NCBI GenBank assembly: GCA_023451115.1
Contig: JAEXFV010000086.1
Span: 1 to 13,948 of the forward strand
Direction of reading: 5' to 3'
DNA from: Bacillota bacterium
Lineage (GTDB): Bacteria > Bacillota > Clostridia > Christensenellales > CAG-138
DNA: 13,948 nucleotides
In this document: positions 7,015 through 13,724 of the stretch, piece after piece
How positions within the stretch are numbered: position 1 is the first letter of the stretch
Layout: each line of letters begins with the position of its first letter
The notes under the pieces: model-generated
What the model saw: only the letters and a program-made list of their open reading frames with translations
What the model was told of the DNA's origin: nothing
The model's database searches: none
Made by a program: the position numbers and the translations under genes

Positions 7015-8205
7015 CTAATGACGTTTAAAGCGCTGGCCAGGCGCCAACGTAGCGGTGCTGTCCTCCCGCGCCCGAATGATTGCGTGGGTATCATCCGCCG
7101 CCAATACATCCACCGCCACCCAGTCTGCAGTATCCCCAATGAGCAATTCGATGCCGGGCATACCGTCTACCACCGTAATCGCATCCAACGGCACTTCATA
7201 CCCGCTGGCATCCATCATGACGCTTGCTTTTACGGTGCGAATTCCCATTAACTCTCCCATATCCTGCTGAAATTCTAGAATATTCACTACATTTTTTTCA
7301 CCAACAATAGGCGCAAGAGCGGTAGCGGTAAAGGATTGGGCCTCATATCCCTCAAACGCCACCAAGTACGTTTCACCTTCTGCCAGGCGTAACGGCGAAG
7401 CCGCTGAGGTCAAAAAGGCGATATAAAAATGATTGCTGTCCACCAAGCGATAAAGAGGCCGGTTTTCAGAAGTGGAGGAATAGCCGCCGGATGAGGCGCT
7501 CCCTTGCAATACGCTGGCAATCAGGTCGGCATTGAGTACATCCAGCTTTTGGGCGTTGAGCGCGGTTTCATAACCGTCAAAATAAAAGCTGACGATGCCT
7601 GCTCCTGCGCTGTTAACAATATCCCGTTTCCAGGTAGCCAAATTATTGAGCTGTTCTTCCTCTTGCCGGTAAAGCGCGTCCAGCGTTTCATCGGATTGAA
7701 TGTTGCGCAGCAACTCCATGCGCTGGGTAAGCAACGATTTCAATTCCTGTTCCAGGGTTAGCAGGTCGGTTTCACCGGGATTGGACGCTGCTCCACGGAT
7801 TGCGGCAAGTTTCTGGTTGATTTGCGCATTTGCCGTGTCCAATTCTGCATTCACGATACCCTCGATTTTTGAGAGTTGATAAGCAAGGATTTGTTTGCGC
7901 ACATCCAACAGGCTCTGCATGGTGGAATCCTGATAGCCCCAGCGAAATACCTGGGCAATCTGGGTGCCATCCTCCACAGGCGCACCTTCCACAACATCAA
8001 ATATAATTTTATCATATTTTTCGGTTACAATGCTGGCCTCATCCCGGATCAGAACCGTATTGGCGTCATGGGATAGCCGCATGGCCCCCATCTTCAGCTC
8101 GCCCTCCTGGCTGCCAAAAAACAGCATGTAAATGCCGAAAGCCAGCAGCGCGACCAGGAAGATCAAAATCACCCAAAACCGCGCCCGAAATCTGACTCTA
8201 GCCAT
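7015..8205 (-). CDS. HlyD-like membrane fusion/adaptor protein
   Basis: A 396-residue protein with a short basic N-terminus, one transmembrane segment at about 10-31 (W-V-I-L-I-F-L-V-A-L-L-A-F-G-I-Y) and a large extracytoplasmic part. Residues near 55-95 look like a biotinyl-lipoyl-like half (K-Y-D-K-I-I-F-D-V-V-E-G-A-P-V-E-D-G-T). A long alpha-helical, probably coiled-coil stretch runs from about 98 to 200. Beta-rich segments then follow to the end, including the P-L-Y-R-L-V-D piece typical of HlyD domains. Such proteins usually link inner-membrane transporters to the cell surface, but no transporter gene is next to it. A HlyD-like gene ahead of yggS and sepF is a recurring clostridial arrangement, suggesting an envelope role near division, which is inference. 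The ATG at 8205 has GGGAGAG upstream. Confidence 0.75.
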   Translation of the reverse strand: MARVRFRARFWVILIFLVALLAFGIYMLFFGSQEGELKMGAMRLSHDANTVLIRDEASIVTEKYDKIIFDVVEGAPVEDGTQIAQVFRWGYQDSTMQSLLDVRKQILAYQLSKIEGIVNAELDTANAQINQKLAAIRGAASNPGETDLLTLEQELKSLLTQRMELLRNIQSDETLDALYRQEEEQLNNLATWKRDIVNSAGAGIVSFYFDGYETALNAQKLDVLNADLIASVLQGSASSGGYSSTSENRPLYRLVDSNHFYIAFLTSAASPLRLAEGETYLVAFEGYEAQSFTATALAPIVGEKNVVNILEFQQDMGELMGIRTVKASVMMDASGYEVPLDAITVVDGMPGIELLIGDTADWVAVDVLAADDTHAIIRAREDSTATLAPGQRFKRH

Positions 8206-8230
8206 TTCATCTCTCCCAAATCAGGTTATC

Positions 8231-8267
8231 GTCGGCAATTAAGGCGAAATGGCCTAACTAAGCCGAC
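8231..8267 (-). other. Inverted repeat in the leader of the HlyD-like gene
   Basis: GTCGGC (8231-8236) and GCCGAC (8262-8267) form an outer 6-bp stem. AGGC (8242-8245) and GCCT (8252-8255) form an inner 4-bp stem, with AT-rich internal loops between. No U-tract follows on either strand, so a standard terminator is unlikely. It lies between the dUTPase-like stop (8285) and the ribosome site of the HlyD-like gene, so it could be an operator or an mRNA processing or stability element. Confidence 0.5.
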
Positions 8268-8284
8268 ACTTATTTCCTATCATA

Positions 8285-8659
8285 TCACATTGTGCTAAAA
8301 TCTTCTACCTCATACCCCTTCTTTTTGGAGCGGCCATACTGGCGGTCAAAGTTTTCTTTGTTTTTTTCAACATAAATGCGGTAGAGTTCTTCGGCATCCA
8401 TCCCTGCACGGATACACATACTGATGAAGAAATGTAGCACATCCACCAATTCTTCGTTGATTGCAGCCTGGTCAATTTCTTTTGGGTTTTTCCACCATTT
8501 AAAGTTGACTTCGTTGAGCAGCTCGCCCAGTTCTGCCACCATTGCCAGCACGTCTTTCTGAATCCATTCATGCGGCGTAATGTGCTCCAAATGCCTTCTG
8601 GTTGTAATATCCGTATCCAATTGCTTCTGCAGGTCAAAAATCACTTCCAGCTTGTCCAT
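8285..8659 (-). CDS. dUTPase/MazG-like all-alpha nucleotide pyrophosphohydrolase
   Basis: A 124-residue all-helical protein. The metal-binding pair ExxE appears at E43-x-x-E46 in A-E-L-G-E-L-L-N-E, followed by K-W-W-K; the second motif ExxD is at E70-L-V-D73 in N-E-E-L-V-D-V-L-H-F-F. This pattern with W-W-K is typical of the dimeric dUTPase-like group of all-alpha NTP pyrophosphatases, which cleave dUTP (or related NTPs) to the monophosphate and pyrophosphate using magnesium. The exact nucleotide is not certain; a MazG-like house-cleaning role is the alternative. The ATG at 8659 is preceded by a weak G-rich site (GGGGGT). It follows the M16 peptidase with a GC-rich hairpin in the 67-base gap and may be cotranscribed with it. 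Confidence 0.8.
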   Translation of the reverse strand: MDKLEVIFDLQKQLDTDITTRRHLEHITPHEWIQKDVLAMVAELGELLNEVNFKWWKNPKEIDQAAINEELVDVLHFFISMCIRAGMDAEELYRIYVEKNKENFDRQYGRSKKKGYEVEDFSTM

Positions 8660-8681
8660 TGCAATACCCCCATTTTAACTG

Positions 8682-8718
8682 GCCGTGCCGCCGCGAGAAA
8701 ACAAAGCGGCGGTACGGC
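8682..8718 (-). terminator. GC-rich hairpin between the M16 peptidase and dUTPase-like genes
   Basis: Two 13-base arms, GCCGTGCCGCCGC (8682-8694) and GCGGCGGTACGGC (8706-8718), pair except at one position, which is G·U on the plus strand and A·C on the minus strand. The loop is 11 bases. On the minus strand no U-tract follows, so it would be a weak terminator at best; it may instead protect the 3' end of the upstream message. Confidence 0.45.
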
Positions 8719-8726
8719 AATTGATT

Positions 8727-9998
8727 TTATTCTCCCAAACACAGTTTGCGAATTTCTTTTTCCTGCTTCCCCATCCGTCCAACACATACCAAGGACAGTT
8801 GCTCCAGATCCAGCACTTTCCGGGTGATATCTCTTACATCTTCCATCGTCACAGCTTCAATGCGTTTGATGGTCTCTTCCTCGCTGTACAAGCGGTTAAG
8901 CAGCAGCTGCGCTTTTCCCAACGCATTCATGCGGCTGCTGGTCCCTTCCTGTGATAAAAGATAACTGCCCTTGAGCTGATCCCGGCTGCGCTGAAATTCT
9001 TCCTCCGTTATGCCGTTTTTCCGGATTTCTTCCAGCTCCTCCAGCACCAGGCGCACCACTTCCGGCGCCTGCTGCTCGCCTGTGCCTGCATAGAGGGCAA
9101 AATAACCCACGCTGCGATAACAGGAAGGATAGGAATAGATGGAATAGGCCAATCCTCTTTGCTCCCGGATTTTTTGAAACAGGCGCGAGCTCATACTGCC
9201 TCCCAAGGCATTGCTCAGCACAAACAAAGGATATTGCTCCGGTGCATCCAGAGATACCCCTGGCAAGCCCATGCAAATATGGATTTGCTCAATATCCTTT
9301 TGTACCGGTTGAAACCGGCGGCCGCCTGCAGGAATATTGCAAATTGCAGGCTCCTGCCCTTCTCCTGTACCAGCGCTGGAAAAATAACGTTTCAGCAGGG
9401 CAATCAGTTCTTTTCTCGGCGGGAGATTGCCCGCAACAGCAATGACGATATTGCCAGGCATATAATGCTTTCCCATATAGCGTAACAGCCCTTCTCTCGT
9501 AAAGGAGGTTACGCTTTCTTTTGTGCCCAGAATAGGCCGCGCCAACGGGTCGCCTGCAAAGTAGGTAGAAGAGAGGACGTCATGCGCCAAATCCTCCGGG
9601 CTATCTTCCACCATGAGGATTTCTTCGCATACCACCCCCTTCTCTTTTTCAATTTCTTTGGGATCAAACGCGGAGAAGCGCACAATATCCGAGAGTATAT
9701 CCACCGCTTTTTCCAGATGCTCGTCCAATACCTTTGCGTAAAAACAGGTGCATTCCTTTGATGTAAATGCGTTGATATTGCCCCCAATGCCATCCATTTC
9801 AGCGGCAATCTGCTGAGCGGAGCGCTTTTCGGTCCCTTTGAAAAGCATATGCTCAATAAAGTGGGATGCGCCGCTTTCCGCCGCATCCTCCCGCACAGAG
9901 CCAGTGCCAATCCAGACGCCAATAGCGCAGGAGCGCACCTGCTCCATTCGCTGGGCAATGATTCGCATGCCGTTATCCAGTGTTTCCGTAATGATCAT
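8727..9998 (-). CDS. ymxG: M16 family zinc metallopeptidase (YmxG/MlpA-like)
   Basis: A 423-residue M16 (pitrilysin/processing-peptidase) protein. The inverted zinc motif HxxEH is at H46-F-I-E49-H50, followed by M-L-F-K-G-T. The third zinc ligand is expected in the E-K-G-V-V-C-E-E-I segment about 75 residues later, and is present. The C-terminal half has the R/Y motif region (S-S-R-L-F-Q-K-I-R-E-Q-R-G-L-A-Y-S-I), so both half-domains are kept. The ATG at 9998 (AAGGA about 10 bases upstream) begins M-I-I-T-E-T-L-D-N-G-M-R, the normal family start; an upstream TTG at 10046 is rejected. It follows pnp and the YlxY-like gene exactly as ymxG follows pnpA-ylxY in Bacillus. Its physiological substrate is not known from sequence. 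Confidence 0.93.
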   Translation of the reverse strand: MIITETLDNGMRIIAQRMEQVRSCAIGVWIGTGSVREDAAESGASHFIEHMLFKGTEKRSAQQIAAEMDGIGGNINAFTSKECTCFYAKVLDEHLEKAVDILSDIVRFSAFDPKEIEKEKGVVCEEILMVEDSPEDLAHDVLSSTYFAGDPLARPILGTKESVTSFTREGLLRYMGKHYMPGNIVIAVAGNLPPRKELIALLKRYFSSAGTGEGQEPAICNIPAGGRRFQPVQKDIEQIHICMGLPGVSLDAPEQYPLFVLSNALGGSMSSRLFQKIREQRGLAYSIYSYPSCYRSVGYFALYAGTGEQQAPEVVRLVLEELEEIRKNGITEEEFQRSRDQLKGSYLLSQEGTSSRMNALGKAQLLLNRLYSEEETIKRIEAVTMEDVRDITRKVLDLEQLSLVCVGRMGKQEKEIRKLCLGE

Positions 9999-10050
9999 GT
10001 TTTCTTTATCCTTTGTATTTGTTTTTAAAAGGCAAACGCCTGGCAACCCA

Positions 10051-10743
10051 CTACAATGCCTGGGAAATTGTGCCTACCCGATACCCCATATTTTCCAATC
10101 CGTCTATACATGCAGGCAGCGCTTTGACTGCCTCTCTGGTAGGCTGCATCAACAAAATGCTGCCGTCAAAAGGCTGATCCAGGGCACGGGAAAGGATATC
10201 GGCCGCCTCCCCCCTGGCGCTGAGCACATCCACGGTGCATACTACATGGGTCAATCCAATCTTTTGGGCGGCCCTAGTAGAAACCCGTTGCTCCCGCATA
10301 CCGCAATTGTAATATACAGGCCGTACACCGCAAGCCGCGTTGATGCTTTCAATGGATGCCGTAACATCTCGCACCACTGCGTTTACATCTCCATCCTCAC
10401 CTGGCGTTTGTCCTAGCGTGCCGATCTCATGGCCATCTGCCACCATGCGCTGCAGAAGCGGCTGATTTTCATTTGCCCAGTCCCCACTGACAAATATGGT
10501 GATTTGTGTGTCCCGCTTGCTGAGCGCGTCCAGCATATCCGGCAATGCTTCCGCATCCCAGCTGACCGCGCAAGCCAATCCTACCATCCCTTTTTTATGT
10601 CCCCGGTACACTGGGCTTTGATATAACTCCGCCATCGCCGATTGGGCGACCGGGGTAGCCGTAGTCACATACAATGCCACCATTAACGCAATCAATAAAG
10701 CGTTTACCATCGCCCGCCCCTTGCCATAAAACCATCCCCGCAT
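10051..10743 (-). CDS. YlxY-like NodB-fold protein, catalytic residues lost
   Basis: A 230-residue protein with an N-terminal hydrophobic signal or anchor (about 12-36) and a polysaccharide-deacetylase (NodB, CE4) fold. The fold is supported by T-I-F-V-S-G-D-W-A near 82-90, D-G-H-E-I-G at 103-108, a R-P motif at 141-142 and a C-terminal I-L-L-M-Q-P. The catalytic motifs are gone. The usual T-F-D-D position reads A-C-A-V (57-60). The usual N-H-x-x-x-H position reads T-L-G-Q-T-P (109-114), losing both metal-binding histidines. It is therefore probably not an active deacetylase; a binding or structural role is possible. Its place between pnp and the M16 peptidase identifies it as the ylxY position. 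The ATG at 10743 has GGGGAGGA six bases upstream, and the gap to the next gene is 52 bases. Confidence 0.85.
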   Translation of the reverse strand: MRGWFYGKGRAMVNALLIALMVALYVTTATPVAQSAMAELYQSPVYRGHKKGMVGLACAVSWDAEALPDMLDALSKRDTQITIFVSGDWANENQPLLQRMVADGHEIGTLGQTPGEDGDVNAVVRDVTASIESINAACGVRPVYYNCGMREQRVSTRAAQKIGLTHVVCTVDVLSARGEAADILSRALDQPFDGSILLMQPTREAVKALPACIDGLENMGYRVGTISQAL

Positions 10744-10880
10744 AGGCTGTCCTCCCCAACGTTACTTGTTGTTAGTGTATGCTGGAGAGGGGTTCGGGAT
10801 ACCTCTTTCTCGCTGCAGGACGTATATAACGGCCCATCATCCTATTCTACAAAAGGGAAAAGCATCTAAGTAAACATAGA

Positions 10881-10900
10881 GGGAGGGTATTTACCCTCCC
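10881..10900 (-). terminator. Hairpin after pnp
   Basis: GGGAGGGTA (10881-10889) and TACCCTCCC (10892-10900) pair perfectly 20 bases after the pnp stop, with further G·C extension possible. The sequence after it on the minus strand (TCTATGTTTACTT) is only moderately U-rich, so termination may be partial and read-through into the ylxY-like gene is likely. The remaining 137 bases to the next start show no clear promoter. Confidence 0.5.
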
Positions 10901-10920
10901 CCCGCTATCATATCGGTTGG

Positions 10921-13026
10921 TTAACCTTCCTGATCCTCCGGCAATAACCCCTTGCGGGTCAGGTTAATTTTGCCCATTTTATCGATCTCTGTTACCCGCA
11001 CCAGGATTTCATCCCCGATGTTAACCACATCTTCCACCTTTTCCACCCGTTTGTTAGACAGCTTGGAGATGTGCACCAATCCGTCCTTGCCCGGCGTCAG
11101 GTTCACAAAGGCGCCAAAGGGCATAATGCGCACTACCTTGCCCAGGAACACATCGCCCACTTCAATATCTTTGACGATGCCTTCAATGATCTTCCTGGCC
11201 TTATCCGCTGCCGCCGCATCCGGGGAAGCAATGAATACCCGGCCATCATCTTCCAGGTCAATTTTCACGCCGGTATCTGCAATGATCTGGTTGATGGTTT
11301 TACCGCCGGAACCAATCACCAAACGGATCTTATCCGGATGAATGTTGAAGGAAATAATTCTGGGGGCGTGCGGGGAAAGCTCATGGCGCGGCTCGCTGAT
11401 GGTTTCCATCATCTTATCCAGAATGAAGAGACGGCCTTTTCTGGCCTGCTCCAAAGCCCGGGTAAGAATTTCCTCATTAATGCCCTTAATTTTGATATCC
11501 ATCTGGATCGCGGTAATCCCTTCCCGGGTACCGGCCACCTTAAAGTCCATATCGCCCAGGAAGTCCTCCAGGCCCTGGATATCCGTCATAATGGCGATAT
11601 TGCCGTTTTCATCGTCTTTGATCAATCCCATTGCAACGCCAGCTACAGGCTTTTTCAGCGGAACGCCCGCATCCATCAAAGCCAGCGTGCTTGCGCAAAT
11701 GGAAGCCTGGGAAGTGCTGCCGTTTGAGCTGATCACCTCAGACACCAAACGCATGCAGTAGGGGAACTCCGCTTCAGAAGGCAGCATGGGAACCAGCGCC
11801 CGCTCCGCCAAAGCGCCATGGCCAACTTCCCGCCGGCCAGGCCCACGCAGCATGCGTGTCTCGCCTACGCTGTAGGGCGGCATATTGTATTGGTGCATGT
11901 AACGTTTTTCTTCTTCCATGCCCAACCCATCCAGCATCTGCGCTTCGCCCATTGTGCCTAAGGTTGCAATGGTCAAAACCTGGGTTTGCCCGCGGGTAAA
12001 TACGCCGCTGCCATGGGTGCGGGGCAGAATTCCCACTTCGCTCCAAATGGGGCGGATTTCATCCATAGCGCGTCCATCAGGGCGAATGCCCTTGTTGATG
12101 ATTTTATCCCGCACCACTTCTTTGGTGATAGCATACAGGATAGCGTCAATATCCTTGGCGCTTTCCGGGTATTCTTCTGCAAAAGCGGCAATGGTTTCAT
12201 CCTTCACCTGCTGGCTGCGGGCTTCCCGTTCTTTGCGGTCAAAGGTATCCAGACTCCAAACGACTTTATCAAAGGCATAATCGCGCACCTTTTGCGTCAA
12301 TTCTTCATCCGGCTTGTACACTTCCACTTCCCTCTTGGGCTTTCCAATTTCCGCAGCAATTCCTTCAATAAACGCTACGATCTGTTTGATATACTCATGG
12401 CCGAAGAGAATTGCATCCAGCATTTCTTTCTCGGTTACTTCGTTGGCGCCTGCTTCTACCATCATAACAGCGTCTTTTGTGCCTGCTACGGTCAATTGCA
12501 AACGGCTCTTTTCCCGCTGTTCACAGTTGGGGTTAAGAATATACTCGCCATCTACAAAGCCAACGTTAACAGCCCCGGTAGGGCCCATAAAGGGAGCGTC
12601 GCTGATAGACAGGGCAATGGAAGAACCATTCATAGCCAACACATCGGGTTGAATATCATGTTCTACCGAAAGCACAGTTGCGATCACCTGCACATCGTTA
12701 TAAAAGCCTTTGGGGAACAAGGGGCGCAAGGGCCGGTCAATGAGCCGGGATGTTAAAATCGCTTTTTCCGTGGGGCGGCCTTCCCGCTTAATAAATCCGC
12801 CGGGGATTTTGCCCACAGCATACATCTTTTCTTCAAAGTCCACAGAGAGCGGAAGAAAATCCACGCCATCCCTGGGCGCTTTTGCAACGGTCGCACAAGT
12901 GAGCACCGCCGTGTCCCCACAGCGCACCAGGCAGGAGCCCCCCGCCTGTTCGGCATACTTGCCGGTTTCTACAACCAGCTTCTGGTTGCCCAACATCATC
13001 TCAAACGTTCGTTCCACAGTGTACAT
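10921..13026 (-). CDS. pnp: Polyribonucleotide nucleotidyltransferase (PNPase)
   Basis: A 701-residue PNPase, the usual length. It degrades RNA from the 3' end with phosphate and can add nucleotides in reverse, working in the cytoplasm with RNase partners. Two RNase PH-like domains are complete, with the active-site segment L-G-D-M-D-F-K-V-A-G-T near 488-500 and the conserved R-T-H-G-S-G-V-F-T-R-G-Q-T and M-R-G-P-G-R-R-E-V-G-H-G in the second domain. A KH domain with R-L-V-I-G-S-G-G-K-T-I-N lies near 565-615, and an S1 domain near 622-690. Start choice is open: at the ATG (13026) the AAAGGAG lies only one base upstream, which is too close, whereas a GTG at 13017 is at better spacing. rpsO, the usual upstream neighbour, is not within the window. 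Confidence 0.98.
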   Translation of the reverse strand: MYTVERTFEMMLGNQKLVVETGKYAEQAGGSCLVRCGDTAVLTCATVAKAPRDGVDFLPLSVDFEEKMYAVGKIPGGFIKREGRPTEKAILTSRLIDRPLRPLFPKGFYNDVQVIATVLSVEHDIQPDVLAMNGSSIALSISDAPFMGPTGAVNVGFVDGEYILNPNCEQREKSRLQLTVAGTKDAVMMVEAGANEVTEKEMLDAILFGHEYIKQIVAFIEGIAAEIGKPKREVEVYKPDEELTQKVRDYAFDKVVWSLDTFDRKEREARSQQVKDETIAAFAEEYPESAKDIDAILYAITKEVVRDKIINKGIRPDGRAMDEIRPIWSEVGILPRTHGSGVFTRGQTQVLTIATLGTMGEAQMLDGLGMEEEKRYMHQYNMPPYSVGETRMLRGPGRREVGHGALAERALVPMLPSEAEFPYCMRLVSEVISSNGSTSQASICASTLALMDAGVPLKKPVAGVAMGLIKDDENGNIAIMTDIQGLEDFLGDMDFKVAGTREGITAIQMDIKIKGINEEILTRALEQARKGRLFILDKMMETISEPRHELSPHAPRIISFNIHPDKIRLVIGSGGKTINQIIADTGVKIDLEDDGRVFIASPDAAAADKARKIIEGIVKDIEVGDVFLGKVVRIMPFGAFVNLTPGKDGLVHISKLSNKRVEKVEDVVNIGDEILVRVTEIDKMGKINLTRKGLLPEDQEG

Positions 13027-13027
13027 T

Positions 13028-13034
13028 CTCCTTT
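13028..13034 (-). promoter_or_regulatory. Ribosome binding site of pnp with unusual spacing
   Basis: AAAGGAG ends one base before the ATG at 13026, which is too close for normal initiation, but 10 bases before the in-frame GTG at 13017. This suggests either that GTG is the real start or that initiation at ATG is inefficient. Confidence 0.5.
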
Positions 13035-13064
13035 AATTTTCACTTCATTTTTTCATACTTAGTT

Positions 13065-13073
13065 AGTATATCA
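13065..13073 (-). promoter_or_regulatory. Putative extended -10 promoter of pnp
   Basis: TGA-TATACT (13073-13065) fits an extended -10 element; the hexamer matches TATAAT at five of six positions. No good -35 hexamer is present 16-18 bases upstream. It lies about 40 bases before the pnp start and downstream of the previous terminator. A small inverted repeat (ATACT/AGTAT) overlaps its downstream edge. Confidence 0.45.
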
Positions 13074-13164
13074 CGCCTGACCGCTCCATACCAGCGAAAA
13101 TTAGAAGGAACCGGCTTTTTTGAAATAAAAAAGTGCATTTGGCAGCATTGTTTGCTGTTTTGAC

Positions 13165-13196
13165 AAAAAAACGCCCGTCACAGCTAGGTAACGGGC
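13165..13196 (-). terminator. Rho-independent terminator after the lipoprotein gene
   Basis: GCCCGT (13173-13178) pairs with ACGGGC (13191-13196) around a 12-base loop that can add two more pairs. On the minus strand it is followed by seven U residues. It lies about 20 bases after the lipoprotein stop and insulates pnp from upstream transcription. Confidence 0.85.
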
Positions 13197-13217
13197 CTGT
13201 TTTGCTTTTATACCGTT

Positions 13218-13634
13218 TTAATTTGCCTTTTCATACACGCTGCCGTCAAATGTCAGGGTATTCCCATCCAGGACGTACTCCACTTGTGTGGTTTCTTTTG
13301 CCAGGCCCCCTAACGCGCTGACGGTAACTTCCATCACGGTATCGCTTTTGACCTTATATTTAATTTCCATAAATCCTGTAAGCATATCCATGGCAGCAGC
13401 AAGTTCATCCTCGTTTAAGTCCTCGCCACCGGCTTCCGCCAACGCGCCCAGCAGTTCTTCTCCGCCGAAGCTCATAGTGCCATCTTTATGAAATACCAAT
13501 GCCAAACCATAGTCGCCGCCATCTCCATCGGACAGTTTCCATGCGCCTACCAACGCTTTCTGTTTTCCACCGCCGCAGGCGGTTAAGGCAAGCGCCAACA
13601 GCAAGGCCATTGCCAAACATACAACTCGTTTCAT
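13218..13634 (-). CDS. Small predicted lipoprotein of unknown function
   Basis: A 138-residue protein with a classical lipoprotein signal peptide: K-R at positions 2-3, a hydrophobic core, and lipobox L-T-A-C with the lipidated cysteine at residue 20, followed by G-G-G-K. The mature part begins L-V-G-A-W-K-L-S-D, then beta-strand-like segments with Gly and Asp turns (F-H-K-D-G-T-M-S-F-G-G) and ends with repeated short strands (V-E-Y-V-L-D-G-N-T-L-T-F-D-G). This resembles small lipocalin-like beta-barrel lipoproteins common in clostridia, but no named family is recognised with confidence. A central acidic helix (E-D-L-N-E-D-E-L-A-A-A-M) interrupts the strands. The ATG at 13634 has AAGGA about nine bases upstream. 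It ends at a strong terminator, and it may share a transcript with the membrane-protein gene upstream. Confidence 0.85.
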   Translation of the reverse strand: MKRVVCLAMALLLALALTACGGGKQKALVGAWKLSDGDGGDYGLALVFHKDGTMSFGGEELLGALAEAGGEDLNEDELAAAMDMLTGFMEIKYKVKSDTVMEVTVSALGGLAKETTQVEYVLDGNTLTFDGSVYEKAN

Positions 13635-13724
13635 ATTTTCAATCCTTCCCTCATCTACTCCAGCTGAAAGTCCTTAAGTGATTCCTTTTCAACAATGCAG
13701 CAGGTTCCTGCATCCAGCCCCGCC

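Noticed and set aside
7002..7139. 46-residue extension of YggS overlapping the HlyD-like gene
   Set aside because: It is an out-of-frame reading of the upstream gene; ATG 7001 has AGGAGG and matches the family start.
10744..10880. Possible promoter for the ylxY-like gene (TTGTAG-18-TATATA)
   Set aside because: Both hexamers match the consensus poorly, and read-through from pnp explains expression equally well.
11071..12756. Long plus-strand frames opposite pnp
   Set aside because: They are antisense shadows of a highly conserved gene, have no ribosome sites and show no recognisable domains.
13664..13712. Terminator for the membrane-protein gene at the window end
   Set aside because: The GCAGG/CCTGC dyad has a two-base loop and no U-tract, so it is not convincing.
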